DNA of 64,000 nt from Bacillus sp. FJAT-49736 (GCF_018343615.1 NZ_JAGYPI010000002.1:81562-145561), one strand, 5' to 3'; positions 23,827 through 38,743 are shown, counted from the first letter of the stretch. Numbers and translations: made by a program. Notes: generated by a model not told the origin, from the letters alone.

Positions 23827-25071
23827 ATGAAGCTTTTTACTGATATAGATTTAGATGGACTAGGCTGTGGTATTGTTGCGAAGCTTGCATATGGAGATGA
23901 TGCGAATGTTTTTTATTGTTCTTATCGTAATTTAAATCAGCGCGTCGAGCATTTTATTGATAATCCGGAATTTTTCCAAACGGATACATTTATTACCGAT
24001 CTTGCTGTTAATGAGCATGTAGAAAAAAAGCTAGAAAAAAGGTTTCAGAACGGACATCCTATTCAGATGCTCGACCATCATGTAACAGCCATGCATTTTA
24101 ACAAATATAAATGGGCTCAAGTCGTTCCAGCATACGAAACAGGCAAGAAAACATGTGCTACCTCGCTATTTTATGATTACCTCACAAAGCATCAGAAAAT
24201 ACAAAAAACAGATGCATTAGATGAGTTTGTCGATCTCGTCCGCCAATATGATACATGGGAATGGGACGAAAATAATAATATAAAAGCTAAACGCTTAAAC
24301 GATTTATTTTATATGATGGATCGAGAGCAATTTGAGGAGGACTTGATTAGAAGACTGAAAAGCAATCCAGATTCCTTTTCTTTAACAGATAAAGAAAATC
24401 TTCTATTAGATATGGAGGACAAGAAAATACATAGATACATCCACTCTAAAGACCGCCAGCTCATTCAGGCATTTGTGGATGAATATTGTGTTGGAATCGT
24501 GCATGCGGAACAATATTTATCGGAACTCGGGAATGCATTGCACAAACTAAATCCACATCTTGATATGATCGTTCTAATTAATTCAGGAAACAAAAAAATT
24601 GGTTTTCGCACCATTTACGATCATATAGATGTATCGGAATATGCATCCCGATATGGTGGGGGTGGTCATCCGAAGGCATCAGGCTGTGATTTATCTCAGG
24701 AAACCTTTGAAAAGTTTGTTGCAAATGTATTTTCTTTACTGCCTCATAAGCCAGATCCAGATCGAAACGAAATTAATGTAAAAGGTGCCGCTTACGGAAC
24801 GAGTTATGAAAACAGAAAAGGTGAAATTTCATATATCCGGCTAGCTTCTGAGAAAGTGTATGAAGTCATCCATAATGGGAAAGGAATCGAACAAGCCTTT
24901 GATTCCTATGAGAGTGCAGAATTCTATATTAAAAGGAACTTTGCTTCTTGGCTTCGTTTCGATAATGATTATATTCGCCATTTGGCTACTGCTTTGCCAG
25001 CTACCCTGGATGAAGTAAGAAGGAACTATCAGAATATTATTCGAAGGTTTATTGAGGAAATGGTAAAGTAA
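23827..25071 (+). CDS. nrnB: DHH/DHHA1 phosphoesterase, NrnB-type oligoribonuclease
   Basis: A 414-residue DHH-superfamily protein. N-terminal metal motifs FTDIDLDGLGCG and MLDHHVTAM, and C-terminal DHHA1 motif YGGGGHPKASG. Length and sequence match B. subtilis NrnB (YngD), which degrades short RNA and DNA fragments from the 5' or 3' end with Mn2+. GAGAAGGAGATAG precedes the ATG. Monocistronic, followed by a strong terminator. The assignment to NrnB and not another DHH enzyme rests on overall length and opening sequence. Confidence 0.82.
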   Translation: MKLFTDIDLDGLGCGIVAKLAYGDDANVFYCSYRNLNQRVEHFIDNPEFFQTDTFITDLAVNEHVEKKLEKRFQNGHPIQMLDHHVTAMHFNKYKWAQVVPAYETGKKTCATSLFYDYLTKHQKIQKTDALDEFVDLVRQYDTWEWDENNNIKAKRLNDLFYMMDREQFEEDLIRRLKSNPDSFSLTDKENLLLDMEDKKIHRYIHSKDRQLIQAFVDEYCVGIVHAEQYLSELGNALHKLNPHLDMIVLINSGNKKIGFRTIYDHIDVSEYASRYGGGGHPKASGCDLSQETFEKFVANVFSLLPHKPDPDRNEINVKGAAYGTSYENRKGEISYIRLASEKVYEVIHNGKGIEQAFDSYESAEFYIKRNFASWLRFDNDYIRHLATALPATLDEVRRNYQNIIRRFIEEMVK

Positions 25072-25080
25072 GTATGAAAA

Positions 25081-25111
25081 AGGTGCAGAGCTCTGCACCT
25101 ATTATTATTTT
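25081..25111 (+). terminator. Terminator after nrnB
   Basis: AGGTGCAGAGCTCTGCACCT is a perfect 20-bp palindrome, forming a stem with a tight loop, followed by ATTATTATTTT. Confidence 0.8.
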
Positions 25112-25132
25112 GATTACGAAAAATCCAAATTT

Positions 25133-26131
25133 TTAAGTTAATTGATTACGGTCTTCAATCTGAGGCGGTTCTTCCATCCAGCCATTTTTAATCATGATCT
25201 TTCCTCCGTCTTGTGCGAAAGTAAAGATATCCTTTGCTATGAATGCCATTTTAGCAGGTAAGTCATTACGTAAACTAAATGCTCCGCCTAAAGCATTACT
25301 TCCCAGTCCAAAGGATGCTAACAAACTTGCTTGGAACATCATTAATTTATCCGAAAAAGGTGGAATTTTGGAATCCGTTGCTTTTCCGGCATGTGTAGCG
25401 GGAGGTTCAATAAAGCTTTCCCGCAAAAATCCGCCTAATTCCACTTCAATTTTTTTAGACAAATCCATACCTTGGACAAAATAATTCCGCACCTCTTTAT
25501 TTGTCGCCACTTGCGCAAAGCCAATCATTAATTGCATCCCTATGAGATTTGTTTCAATAGCATGGTGAATAAGGGAAACCTCAACTGTATTTAGCGATCT
25601 TTTTTCACCAAATAATTTAAAGCCGCTTCGATAATCCTTATCTTGTACAAAATGCACTTCCTTTGGCATAGACACATATGGCGGTCTTGTCAAAACCCCT
25701 TTTTCCAAAAGAAATAGCGTGGTTTGCTTATTGATTTCTTGTGATTGTGCTGTTAATTCGATAAAGAACTCCGAAATATCATTTCGATAGGACATCCCCG
25801 TATATAAAGAATAAAGGCTCATTTCCACCTTCGTCATCATATGTAAATACATGATGTTATACAAATAGTCATATAATTTTGGAACACCTTTCTGTATGTC
25901 GCTATCGTTAAACCCAACAGGAATGACTGCTCCTTCCTGCTGAAAAATAGTTGTAATTGTTTCTACTGTTTGGGCGGCATTATTATAATGTATTTTAAGC
26001 AGCTGCTTTTCTTCCTCGTCCGCATGCTCTAAAAAATGCTCCAATATCCGCATTATCATCGTTTTTTCTTGATAAGAATTCCATAGGTTCGCTAATTCTG
26101 ATGATGTGATTGGAATTTGACCTGAGGTCAT
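25133..26131 (-). CDS. DUF3231 family protein
   Basis: A 332-residue protein made of two similar helical halves (about 10-165 and 180-325), each predicted as a ferritin-like four-helix bundle; this is the usual DUF3231 architecture in Bacillus. Half 1 opens with SSELANLWNSYQEKTMIMRILEH-type helix, half 2 with SLNTVEVSLIHHAIETNLIG. Function is unknown; members are often linked to sporulating Bacillaceae. GAGG precedes the ATG. It stands alone between the nrnB terminator and the tmRNA gene. Confidence 0.85.
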   Translation of the reverse strand: MTSGQIPITSSELANLWNSYQEKTMIMRILEHFLEHADEEEKQLLKIHYNNAAQTVETITTIFQQEGAVIPVGFNDSDIQKGVPKLYDYLYNIMYLHMMTKVEMSLYSLYTGMSYRNDISEFFIELTAQSQEINKQTTLFLLEKGVLTRPPYVSMPKEVHFVQDKDYRSGFKLFGEKRSLNTVEVSLIHHAIETNLIGMQLMIGFAQVATNKEVRNYFVQGMDLSKKIEVELGGFLRESFIEPPATHAGKATDSKIPPFSDKLMMFQASLLASFGLGSNALGGAFSLRNDLPAKMAFIAKDIFTFAQDGGKIMIKNGWMEEPPQIEDRNQLT

Positions 26132-26237
26132 TTTCTTTGCCTCTTTTCGGTTTATGTTTTTTTTAATTTAACCAAATAGAATATTGATTATTACAATTTA
26201 TGGATTGGTGGGAGTGGAACTCATTTAAAAACTTCTT

Positions 26238-26285
26238 CAAAAAAATAAAAAAGCATAAACCTTCCAATTGGAAAATTTATGCTTT
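26238..26285 (-). terminator. Terminator of tmRNA
   Basis: Stem AAAGCATAAA / TTTATGCTTT enclosing CCAATTGG, followed on the minus strand by TTTTTTATTTTTTT. Confidence 0.85.
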
Positions 26286-26322
26286 ATTGTGATTAAAATG
26301 AAAAATCCACCAAGTATGTATT

Positions 26323-26685
26323 TGGTGGAGACGGTGGGAATCGAACCCACGTCCAGAAATATTGCCACTTAAGCGTCTACGAGTGTAGTCGATATATTCG
26401 CGCTTCGCGACTCCATCTGCCTATCGACAGGCGCCCGGAGCGCTAGCCTGATTGTTCTCTTCCATAGTCCCCAGGCGGAGGACGTCCGGCGTAGCCCACT
26501 AAAGTTGAGACCCTGACCCTACCACATGGGCGATGGAGGGAGGATCCGCTACGCTAGCTTACGCTGCGAAAGCGAGGTTTTTGTTAGTTTTGCCAGTTAT
26601 TATTGGCTTTGGCGTTTTAACGAGGCCGACCCCCTCGACTCGCAACCCAAGCTCAAACTACCCCTGTCGAATCCGTAACGTCCCC
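26323..26685 (-). ncRNA. ssrA: Transfer-messenger RNA (tmRNA)
   Basis: About 363 nt. The 5' end GGGGACGTTACGGATTCGAC pairs with the 3' end ...CCCACCGTCTCCACCA; the T-arm GGGTTCGATTCCCACC and encoded CCA are present. The internal reading frame starts at a GGC resume codon and reads GKTNKNLAFAA before TAA, so stalled proteins receive the tag (A)GKTNKNLAFAA. tmRNA with SmpB rescues stalled ribosomes and marks the product for ClpXP. smpB and rnr lie directly upstream, the classic order. Confidence 0.97.
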
Positions 26686-26839
26686 ATATATAATATTGGG
26701 ATTTAGGATCAATCCATCTTGAGCTAATGCGTTACAATTTATTATCTAACTGGCTCTTACATGTTTTATTATAACATGAAATTAGTATTTTTCAATTGTA
26801 AATTCCTGTATACTATTACATTCAAAGTTCATATGTCGT

Positions 26840-27310
26840 TTAATACGACTGTTGTTTTGCCTTAAATACTTTTTCCATTTCACGCTTTGCTTCTTTTTTC
26901 TTTAGGTCTTCGCGTTTATCGTAATTCTTCTTACCTTTTCCAAGGCCAATCAATAATTTTGCATAACCATCCTTTAAATACATTTTTAAAGGAACTAGTG
27001 AATATCCTTGCTCCTTTGTTTCACCAATCAATTTATTAATTTGTTTTCGGTGCAGCAAAAGCTTTCTGGTTCTTAAAGGATCATGGTTATAGCGGTTACC
27101 TTGCTCATACGGACTGATGTGCATATTATAGAGAAACACTTCACCCTTTTGAATGCGGGCAAAGGCATCCTTTAAGTTAACACGCCCATTACGGATGGAT
27201 TTAATTTCTGTTCCCTGAAGTACAATTCCGGCTTCATATGTTTCCTCTATAAAATAATCATGATTTGCCTTTTTATTTTGAGCAACAACCTTTCCTTCCC
27301 CTTTTGGCAT
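26840..27310 (-). CDS. smpB: SsrA-binding protein SmpB
   Basis: A 156-residue SmpB of standard length. Family motifs: [57 protein letters not shown], and the basic C-terminal tail ([14 protein letters not shown]) that enters the decoding centre. It delivers tmRNA to stalled ribosomes. GGGGGAG lies six bases before the ATG. It is downstream of rnr by about 30 bp and upstream of ssrA, so the rescue RNA, its protein and the RNase R that degrades the defective message are clustered. Confidence 0.97.
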   Translation of the reverse strand: MPKGEGKVVAQNKKANHDYFIEETYEAGIVLQGTEIKSIRNGRVNLKDAFARIQKGEVFLYNMHISPYEQGNRYNHDPLRTRKLLLHRKQINKLIGETKEQGYSLVPLKMYLKDGYAKLLIGLGKGKKNYDKREDLKKKEAKREMEKVFKAKQQSY

Positions 27311-27329
27311 TTCTTACTCCCCCATTCTT

Positions 27330-27346
27330 AGGGTGCCAGGCACCCT
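27330..27346. repeat. Short perfect inverted repeat at the rnr stop codon
   Basis: AGGGTGCCAGGCACCCT, 8-bp arms around one base, overlapping the rnr stop. GGTGCCTGGCACC hairpins recur in many Bacillaceae intergenic regions. There is no T-run, so it is not a standard terminator. Confidence 0.7.
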
Positions 27347-29687
27347 ATTTTCTTTTCTTTTTTCGAGTATTTTTTGGTTTGTTAGAGAAGGACTTCTTTT
27401 TCTTCTTAGAGCTTGGAGGACGTGTGGACCATTCGTCAGCCTTTCCCTCATGGCCTGGGCCCATTCGCTTTGTATCTTTTTTATGATCACGAACCTTTAC
27501 AATACGCGGCTTATCCTCTATTCCCCGGCGAGGCCGGTTATTCTTCATACCGACAATTTCAAAATCAATATCGTGCTCATCCTTATTAACATTGATCACT
27601 CGTACTGTAATCTCATCACCGATTCGGAATACATTTGCGGTTCTTTCTCCAATCATAGCATATTGACGTTCATCATATCGATAATAATCGTCCGTCATAT
27701 AGCTGACATGAACAAGACCCTCAATAGTATTCGGAAGCTCCACGAACATTCCAAAATTGGTGACGGAGCTGATAATTCCGTCGAATTCTTCGCCAATCTT
27801 GTCCTCCATGAATTCCGCCTTTTTCAACTCATCGGTTTCACGTTCAGCATCTACCGCTCTGCGTTCCATTTTTGAGGCATGATCTGCAATTTCTCGTAGT
27901 TCTGCGTCCCATTTTGCTTGGGTAGCTGCATCCAATTTCCCCTCAATTAAGTAAGTACGAATTAGGCGATGAACGATTAAATCCGGATATCTTCGAATAG
28001 GCGATGTAAAATGTGTATAAAATTGAGTCGACAAACCAAAATGTCCGAGACTTTCAGGGTCATATTTCGCTTGCTGCATGGACCTTAACATGACAGTAGA
28101 GACAACCATTTCCTCTGGTTTCCCCTGCACTGCTTCAATAATCTCCTGCAATGCTCGAGGATGCACAGCATTTGCTGTTCCTCTGACAATTAGACCGAAG
28201 TTCGTAATGAACTCAAAAAAGCGTTGCAGCTTTTCCGCCTTCGGATCCTCATGGATACGATACATGAATGGTACTTCTAACCAATGGAAGTGCTCGGCAA
28301 TCGTTTCATTAGCTGCAAGCATGAATTCTTCAATTAATTTTTCTGCAACAGACCGTTCGCGGAGAACGACTTCTGTAGGCTTGCCTTCTTCATTTACTAA
28401 CACCTTTGCCTCTTTAAAATCAAAATCGATTGCGCCTCGAAGCATTCTTTTCTTTCTAAGTATCCCAGCAAGCTCCTCCATTGTTTCAAACATCGGAACT
28501 AGTGGTTCATAACGATTTATTAATTCCTCATCTTTATCTACTAAAATTTTATTAACATCCGAGTAAGTCATTCGTTCCGTCGTTTTAATAATACTTTCAA
28601 AAATTTCGTGTTTCACTACTTCACCGTGATCATTGATTTCCATTTCACAGGAAAGAGTGAATCGATTCACCTTCGGATTCAAAGAGCATATTCCATTCGA
28701 TAAACGATGCGGAATCATCGGAATAACTCGGTCAACCAAATACACACTCGTTCCTCTTTCAAATGCTTCCCGATCGATTGGTGAGCCTTCCGTTACATAA
28801 TGGCTGACATCGGCAATATGAACGCCAAGCTTATAATTACCATTTTCTAATTTTGATACTGTAACTGCGTCATCTAAATCCTTTGCATCTGCTCCATCAA
28901 TCGTTACAATTACTTCATTGCGTAAATCACGGCGTGTTCCGATTTCACTTTCGTCAATGGTGTCAGGAACCCGATTCGCTTGGTCGATAACGTCATCCGG
29001 AAACGCCTGCGGAAGTCCGTACTTATGAATGACGGAAAGGATATCAACACCAGGGTCATTTTTATGGCCGAGGATTTTAATTACTTCTCCCTCCGCATTT
29101 TTTCTGCCTTCAGGATAGGAAGTTAAGCGGACTACTACCTTGTGGCCTTCAACTGCTCCTGCATTGGCGTTTTTCGGAATAAAGATATCACTATCGAGCT
29201 TTTTATCATCGGGAATAACAAATCCAAAGTGTTTACTTTCTGTGTAAGTACCGACAATTTCTTGAATGCCACGTTCCAAAATACGGACAACCGTACCCTC
29301 ACGCCTTGCTCCGGAGCTCTGATCAGATACTCGAACAAGCACAATATCCCCGTGCATGGCATTATTTGTTTCATGAGGCGGAATGAATATATCATCATAT
29401 CCAGGCTCTTCTGGTGTCACGAAGGCAAAGCCTTTCGCATGCCCAGTCAGCTTTCCTCGTACTAAATTCATTTTTTCCGGAAGGCCATAGCGGTTACTTC
29501 TAGTTCTAACTACTAAACCCTTCTCTTCCATATAAACAAGTGTTTTTACAAATTCCTTAAAATCAGTTGAATCTACTATTCCAAATGCTTCTTCAAGCTC
29601 TTGGACCGTTAATGGCTTATATGTTTCATCTCTCATATAATGCAAGATGCGTTCAACCTGTGAAAGTATATTTTCTTCCAATTTCAT
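27345..29687 (-). CDS. rnr: Ribonuclease R
   Basis: A 780-residue RNase II-family 3'-5' exoribonuclease. N-terminal winged-helix region (1-65), cold-shock domains (about 70-230), the RNB catalytic domain with [14 protein letters not shown] (Asp cluster binding Mg2+), then an S1 domain (about 625-710, [20 protein letters not shown]) and a Lys/Arg-rich tail ([21 protein letters not shown]-type). It degrades structured RNA and helps tmRNA quality control. Upstream est and secG lie on the same strand, as in B. subtilis. Confidence 0.97.
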   Translation of the reverse strand: MKLEENILSQVERILHYMRDETYKPLTVQELEEAFGIVDSTDFKEFVKTLVYMEEKGLVVRTRSNRYGLPEKMNLVRGKLTGHAKGFAFVTPEEPGYDDIFIPPHETNNAMHGDIVLVRVSDQSSGARREGTVVRILERGIQEIVGTYTESKHFGFVIPDDKKLDSDIFIPKNANAGAVEGHKVVVRLTSYPEGRKNAEGEVIKILGHKNDPGVDILSVIHKYGLPQAFPDDVIDQANRVPDTIDESEIGTRRDLRNEVIVTIDGADAKDLDDAVTVSKLENGNYKLGVHIADVSHYVTEGSPIDREAFERGTSVYLVDRVIPMIPHRLSNGICSLNPKVNRFTLSCEMEINDHGEVVKHEIFESIIKTTERMTYSDVNKILVDKDEELINRYEPLVPMFETMEELAGILRKKRMLRGAIDFDFKEAKVLVNEEGKPTEVVLRERSVAEKLIEEFMLAANETIAEHFHWLEVPFMYRIHEDPKAEKLQRFFEFITNFGLIVRGTANAVHPRALQEIIEAVQGKPEEMVVSTVMLRSMQQAKYDPESLGHFGLSTQFYTHFTSPIRRYPDLIVHRLIRTYLIEGKLDAATQAKWDAELREIADHASKMERRAVDAERETDELKKAEFMEDKIGEEFDGIISSVTNFGMFVELPNTIEGLVHVSYMTDDYYRYDERQYAMIGERTANVFRIGDEITVRVINVNKDEHDIDFEIVGMKNNRPRRGIEDKPRIVKVRDHKKDTKRMGPGHEGKADEWSTRPPSSKKKKKSFSNKPKNTRKKKRK

Positions 29688-29729
29688 CCCTCCAATAATG
29701 GGAACCTCTATATTCGTTAATACTACTGT

Positions 29730-30476
29730 TTAAACAGACCAATCAAGTGCTTCTAAAAATTCATATATATCTTCATGAAGTTGTTCTTTTTCCTTGTCCA
29801 AGGTGATTACATGTGTGGACTCTTCATACCATTTTATTTTCTTATTATCCGACTCTACTTCATTATAGATAATATTAGCGCTGTCTGTATTGATCATCTC
29901 GTCATGTCTTGCTTGAACTACAAAGGTAGGAGCATAGATCATATCGACATTTTGACGTACATCTGCAATTAAGGTTTGCAGTGCTTTCAGCGTCCCCATT
30001 GGTGTTTTTTTAAATTCTTCCATTTCTGCTTCAATTTGCTCGTGATTTTTCCCTTCAAATCTTTTATATTGACGGGCGTAATCTACCACTCCGTTATACA
30101 TCGTTTCTTCGCTTTTTATGTACATTGGTGCACACATAGGAATAATACCCTTTACAGCTACAGTGTAACCCAATTTAAGGGAAAATACTCCACCAAGCGA
30201 TAAGCCGCAAACAGCTACCTCCTCATATCCCTTTTCCTTGAGATGTTCATAACCTTTTAATACATCCTGCCACCAATCCTCCGGTCCAGTGTGAACGAGC
30301 TCCTCTGGGGGAACGCCATGGCCCTTATATATCGGGGCATGACAGGTATATCCCTTTTTCTCTAAAAATCTTCCAAGCATTCGAACATCAGCAGAGCTGC
30401 CCGTGAAACCATGAAGCAGCAATACAGATCTTTCCCCGCCCTCGAATGTGAATGGCTTTGGTGCAACTATTTTCAT
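29730..30476 (-). CDS. est: Carboxylesterase (Est/YvaK-type)
   Basis: A 248-residue alpha/beta hydrolase. The oxyanion region is LLHGFTGSS (20-28), the nucleophile Ser93 is in GLSLGG, and the acid and base are in QARHDEM and ESTHVITLD near the C-terminus. Length and sequence match the thermostable Geobacillus Est30 and B. subtilis YvaK monoacylglycerol-type esterases. Conserved in the secG-est-rnr-smpB cluster. Natural substrate unclear; short-chain esters are typical. Confidence 0.9.
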   Translation of the reverse strand: MKIVAPKPFTFEGGERSVLLLHGFTGSSADVRMLGRFLEKKGYTCHAPIYKGHGVPPEELVHTGPEDWWQDVLKGYEHLKEKGYEEVAVCGLSLGGVFSLKLGYTVAVKGIIPMCAPMYIKSEETMYNGVVDYARQYKRFEGKNHEQIEAEMEEFKKTPMGTLKALQTLIADVRQNVDMIYAPTFVVQARHDEMINTDSANIIYNEVESDNKKIKWYEESTHVITLDKEKEQLHEDIYEFLEALDWSV

Positions 30477-30705
30477 GATGTATATACTCCTTTATTGTAT
30501 ATGCTGTTTTTGATTAGATTGTTGTTTTTCATACATGTTCTCAAATCCTTCATTTTGCTTGTTTCGGGCCATCTTTCCTTATAAAGGTTTGATCCAAATA
30601 ACAGAATAAGAAACAAAAGCAACAGGAAAACAGCCTTTTCAAATACTATCCCATATTATTTTTAACAAAGTACATACAAACATTCCAGAGATATGCCTTT
30701 AAGTG

Positions 30706-30738
30706 TATAAAAAAACCTGACCCATTTGTGGCCAGGTT
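30706..30738 (-). terminator. Terminator after secG
   Basis: Stem AACCTGGCC / GG-TCAGGTT, followed on the minus strand by TTTTTTTATA. The rest of 30477-30705 shows no gene; est probably has its own promoter there. Confidence 0.8.
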
Positions 30739-30751
30739 GATTACTTGTTTA

Positions 30752-30985
30752 TTATTCTCCAAATACAGTGACTGCTAAAGCAAAAATGAAAAATAATACC
30801 GCGAGAACAATCGTAATTCGGTGTAAAACTAAATCCATACCACGAGCTTTTTGCTTTCCAAAAAGCTGCTCCGCTCCACCAGAAATCGCTCCTGAAAGTC
30901 CAGCACTTTTACTAGACTGTAACATCACGACAAGAATTAAGGCAATAGCATCAATAATAAGCAGAGTCAAAAATAATGTATGCAC
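30752..30985 (-). CDS. secG: Preprotein translocase subunit SecG
   Basis: A 77-residue membrane protein with two helices (about 2-22 and 54-74) and the conserved loop [26 protein letters not shown]. The GTG at 30985 is preferred: GGAGGTG lies seven bases upstream, while the longer frame reads through that site. SecG assists SecYE during protein export. Own terminator follows. Confidence 0.95.
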   Translation of the reverse strand: MHTLFLTLLIIDAIALILVVMLQSSKSAGLSGAISGGAEQLFGKQKARGMDLVLHRITIVLAVLFFIFALAVTVFGE

Positions 30986-31138
30986 GAAGACCCACCTCCT
31001 GAAAATCAATCGAGAAAGAATGCTGATTTTAGACGGTTGTCCAATCTAAGTTAAGCATCCGAAACACAAATAGTTAACTTTAATGTAACATAATCAGGAA
31101 AAAGACACAATGAATTTAATGAAATTTGGGGCATACGC

Positions 31139-31254
31139 GTGAATTATTTGGAGAAGTGACTGAATAATCTTCAGTTGTGCCTGAATTATCTCCAATTTCG
31201 CCTGAATTATCTTCAGTTGTGCCTGAATTATCTCCAATTTCGCCTGAATTATGA
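31139..31254. repeat. Tandem 21-bp repeat in two alternating forms
   Basis: CCTGAATTATCTTCAGTTGTG alternates with CCTGAATTATCTCCAATTTCG, giving a 42-bp higher-order unit, with diverged units at the left end. The first form contains the small hairpin CTGAA-TTATC-TTCAG. It fills most of the gap between eno and secG. A 60-codon frame through it is repeat-derived and is not called. Confidence 0.85.
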
Positions 31255-31279
31255 TTTCACTCTGTCCATGAATCATTTT

Positions 31280-31314
31280 AAAAAGCTGTCAGATTTTTGA
31301 TCTGACAGCTTTTT
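31280..31314. terminator. Terminator after eno
   Basis: A 15-bp perfect stem AAAAAGCTGTCAGAT / ATCTGACAGCTTTTT with a 5-base loop, ending the glycolytic operon; symmetric enough to act both ways. Confidence 0.92.
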
Positions 31315-31326
31315 CCCTTATCTTCA

Positions 31327-32634
<1,308 letters not shown>

Positions 32635-32645
32635 TTATAAAAAAA

Positions 32646-34950
<2,305 letters not shown>

Positions 34951-34969
34951 CTATTGCAAGAATTCCTTT

Positions 34970-35154
34970 GGCTCTTTTATTGACTTTGTTGTTTTTCAGA
35001 CGAAAATCTTAATAATGCCATAATTTTTGGTTATAAAATAATCTTTTTCATAAAAGATGCCCCAAGCTAAGACTATATTAAGATTTATAACAGTATACGA
35101 AAACCAACAGGTTAAAATCAGCTTTGAGATTTTAACAGTCTATACGAAAACAGC
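34970..35154. repeat. Dispersed MITE-like element between pgk and tpiA (copy F)
   Basis: Left end GGCTCTTTTATTGACTTTG then TTGTTTTT (34970-34995); core, reverse oriented, AAAAGATGCCCCAAGC then TAAGACTATATTAAG (35056-35086); right end AACAGTCTATACGAAAACAG then CC (35133-35154). Both ends match the family consensus in inverted orientation. An inner hairpin GTTAAAATC / GATTTTAAC (35110-35135) has no T-run. The element fills the whole gap inside the glycolytic operon and ends 2 bp before the pgk stop codon. Confidence 0.65.
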
Positions 35155-35156
35155 CA

Positions 35157-36341
35157 TTACTTATCATTTAAAGCTGCTACTCCAGGTAACGTTTTCCCTT
35201 CCATGAATTCGAGGGATGCCCCGCCTCCTGTAGAAATATGGTCCATTTTATCGGCAAGATGGAATTTCTCCACTGCAGCTGCAGAATCTCCACCGCCAAT
35301 TACTGAATATGTATGTTCAGCATCAGCCAATGCTTGGGCCACACCTTTTGTTCCATTTGCGAAGGACTCTAATTCAAAGACACCCATTGGTCCGTTCCAA
35401 ATAACAAGCTTGGAGCTTTGGATTACGTCTTTGTAGATTTCAACGGTTTTCGGACCGATATCTAACGCTTCCCAATCAGACGGAATTTCTTCAATGGAAA
35501 CAACCTTTTTATTAGCAGAATCAGAGAAATCATCTGCTACAATGACATCAACTGGCATATAAAACTTCACATTTTTTTGCTCCGCTTTTTCCATGAATGA
35601 TTTCGCTAAATCAATTTTATCCTCTTCCAACAAGGACTTTCCAACTTCGAAGCCTTTAGCCTTCACAAATGTATAAGCTAGACCGCCACCAATAATGAGA
35701 TTGTCGACTTTGTCTAATAGATTGTCGATGACACCGATTTTGTCCTTGACCTTTGCTCCCCCAATAATAGCAGTGAAAGGACGCTCTGGATTGGATAGAG
35801 CTTTGCCTAATACCTCTAATTCTTTTTCCATCAAGAAGCCGCATACTGCAGGCAAGAATTTTGCAATTCCTTCTGTTGAAGCGTGTGCACGATGTGCCGC
35901 ACCAAATGCATCATTCACATAAATTTCGGCAAGCTCAGCAAAAGCCTTTGCAAGCTCAGGATCATTTTTCTCCTCACCAGGATAAAAACGTACATTTTCT
36001 AAAAGTAGAACATCACCATTCTCCAGCTTTTCTACATCGCTTTTGGCAATTTCTCCATATGCTTCATTTGATTTACGAATGTCCTTCTTTAAAAGCTCAC
36101 TCAGACGTTTCGCAACAGGAGTTAATCTTAGCTCCTCTACTACTTTTCCTTTTGGACGACCTAAATGGCTGGCAAGGATAACCTTTGCCCCTTGCTCGAT
36201 TAAATATTGAATTGTTGGCAATGCAGCACGAATTCGCGTATCATCCGTTACATTTCCATTTTCAAGCGGAACGTTAAAATCAACACGGCAAAATACACGT
36301 TTTCCTGCTAAATCGATATCTTTTATCGTTTTTTTGTCCAT
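35157..36341 (-). CDS. pgk: Phosphoglycerate kinase
   Basis: A 394-residue two-domain kinase: 1,3-bisphosphoglycerate plus ADP to 3-phosphoglycerate plus ATP. Motifs: [49 protein letters not shown], and the nucleotide-loop [12 protein letters not shown] with [18 protein letters not shown]-type site upstream of the ATG. Separated from gapA by a terminator-like hairpin, so part of the gapA transcript ends before it. Confidence 0.98.
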   Translation of the reverse strand: MDKKTIKDIDLAGKRVFCRVDFNVPLENGNVTDDTRIRAALPTIQYLIEQGAKVILASHLGRPKGKVVEELRLTPVAKRLSELLKKDIRKSNEAYGEIAKSDVEKLENGDVLLLENVRFYPGEEKNDPELAKAFAELAEIYVNDAFGAAHRAHASTEGIAKFLPAVCGFLMEKELEVLGKALSNPERPFTAIIGGAKVKDKIGVIDNLLDKVDNLIIGGGLAYTFVKAKGFEVGKSLLEEDKIDLAKSFMEKAEQKNVKFYMPVDVIVADDFSDSANKKVVSIEEIPSDWEALDIGPKTVEIYKDVIQSSKLVIWNGPMGVFELESFANGTKGVAQALADAEHTYSVIGGGDSAAAVEKFHLADKMDHISTGGGASLEFMEGKTLPGVAALNDK

Positions 36342-36354
36342 TATTAGCGCCTCC

Positions 36355-36390
36355 TTATATAAAAAAAAGAGTGGGGAATGTTCCCCGCTC
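36355..36390 (-). terminator. Intra-operon terminator between gapA and pgk
   Basis: Stem GAGCGGGGAA / TTCCCCACTC followed on the minus strand by TTTTTTTTATATAA. It would let gapA be expressed above the downstream glycolytic genes, as known for B. subtilis. Confidence 0.85.
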
Positions 36391-36496
36391 CCCTGATTCT
36401 CCCTTTTTTATTATAGATGTCAGGACCATAAATATCCATCAAAATTTTCAAAAAGTATAACACATAAATAGAATTAATATATCATATTAATGGTTA

Positions 36497-37504
<1,008 letters not shown>

Positions 37505-37600
37505 TTATATTTCCTCCTTTGGATTATAAACCTTTTAATATATTTCAAAAGGGATAGTCCCTTTTAAAAGAAACCATTAAGTATACGAGTCTTACTAATT

Positions 37601-38626
37601 CTAGGATAAATTTAGTATTTCCTTAGCTGCCCCTTCATCTGTAATCAATACAGTTGATTTAGTAGTAGCTTTCATAAACGCTTTTATTGCCTTTGCCTTT
37701 GATGTTCCACCGGCTACGGCAAGGACATTCTTCACTTTGGGCAAATCATTTAATTGAAGACCGATTGTAGGTACCTTATGAACAATATCCCCATCTTCAT
37801 TGAAATAATAACCGAATGCCTCCCCAACAGCATGACCATCGATGATTTTACGCATATCCTCTTCTTTGGTTTTCCTGCGTTTAGCCATCGTATGGGCATC
37901 GCCAATACCATGAAGCACGATATTTGCATTTTTAATTAGATGCAGAACCTCATTAATCATCGGTTCTTTTACAATGGAATCATACACTTCCTTACTGACC
38001 TGGTCTGGAACATATAGAACACGATGCTGGGAACCAGTATTTTCTGCCATTTTGGCACAAATCGTATTTGCTTGGTTTTTAACATCCTCTCCAATTCCCC
38101 CTCTTGCAGGGACGAAAATAATTTCATTCTCGGTAAAATTGGATGTTAACATGTCCGCAACAGTAGCCATTGTAGTCCCGCCTGTAACAGCTATGATATT
38201 TTTCCCGTCAAGATGAAGTTTCATTCTCTTTGCACATGCCCTGCCAAGTTCACCTTTGACCCAAGGGGTTTCATCACTGTTTCCCGGTACGATGACAACT
38301 TCCTGAAGGTTCAATATTTTTTTTAATTGCTCTTCCATTTCATTAATACCCGTAATCTCTCTCATCATACTTTCCAAATCCTGCAATACCTTTAAGCCTT
38401 GGTCCGTGACACTCATTCCGGATGACTGGATGGAAATAAGCTTTTGATCTTTTAAAAACTCCACTTCACTTCGCAACACTCTTTCTGAATGTCCAAGCTC
38501 CCCTGCTAAAGTTCTTCTACCAACAGGTTCCATAAAATAGATTGATTTTAAGATCTGATATCGTTTTTGCATAGTGGAAAGCAAATCGGGTAATAATTTT
38601 TTTTGAACCTCAATGAATGAGTACAT
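37601..38626 (-). CDS. cggR: Central glycolytic genes regulator CggR
   Basis: A 341-residue SorC/DeoR-family repressor. N-terminal helix-turn-helix (about 30-60, GRRTLAGELGHSERVLRSEVEFL), then the sugar-phosphate-binding domain with VTGGTTMATVADML and FVPARGGIGEDV, and TVLITDEGAAKEIL at the end. It represses its own operon; fructose-1,6-bisphosphate relieves binding. First gene of the glycolytic operon, with a matching double operator upstream at 38656-38691. Confidence 0.97.
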   Translation of the reverse strand: MYSFIEVQKKLLPDLLSTMQKRYQILKSIYFMEPVGRRTLAGELGHSERVLRSEVEFLKDQKLISIQSSGMSVTDQGLKVLQDLESMMREITGINEMEEQLKKILNLQEVVIVPGNSDETPWVKGELGRACAKRMKLHLDGKNIIAVTGGTTMATVADMLTSNFTENEIIFVPARGGIGEDVKNQANTICAKMAENTGSQHRVLYVPDQVSKEVYDSIVKEPMINEVLHLIKNANIVLHGIGDAHTMAKRRKTKEEDMRKIIDGHAVGEAFGYYFNEDGDIVHKVPTIGLQLNDLPKVKNVLAVAGGTSKAKAIKAFMKATTKSTVLITDEGAAKEILNLS

Positions 38627-38655
38627 CTTCCATTGCCCCTTTTTCTTTACATCGG

Positions 38656-38691
38656 GTCAAAAAGAGTCCCGCATAGACATATTATGTCCCG
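38656..38691 (-). promoter_or_regulatory. CggR operator
   Basis: On the minus strand CGGGAC-N6-TGTC-N4-CGGGAC-N6-TGAC. This equals the direct-repeat CggR operator described in B. subtilis (CGGGACN6TGTCN4CGGGACN6TGTC) with one base changed. It lies 30 bp before cggR. Confidence 0.95.
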
Positions 38692-38699
38692 TTACCTCG

Positions 38700-38743
38700 A
38701 AAAAAAATACCCTTGCTACAATTTTTATTTTAGCAAGGGTATT
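38700..38743 (-). terminator. Terminator after the sigL transcript
   Basis: A 13-bp stem AATACCCTTGCTA / TAGCAAGGGTATT followed on the minus strand by TTTTTTTTCG, just upstream of the CggR operator. Confidence 0.9.

Noticed and set aside
27333-27875. 180-codon frame on the plus strand
   Set aside because: Antisense to the S1 domain and tail of rnr.
31094-31276. 60-codon repetitive frame between secG and eno
   Set aside because: Made from the 21-bp tandem repeat (period divisible by three); no ribosome binding site.
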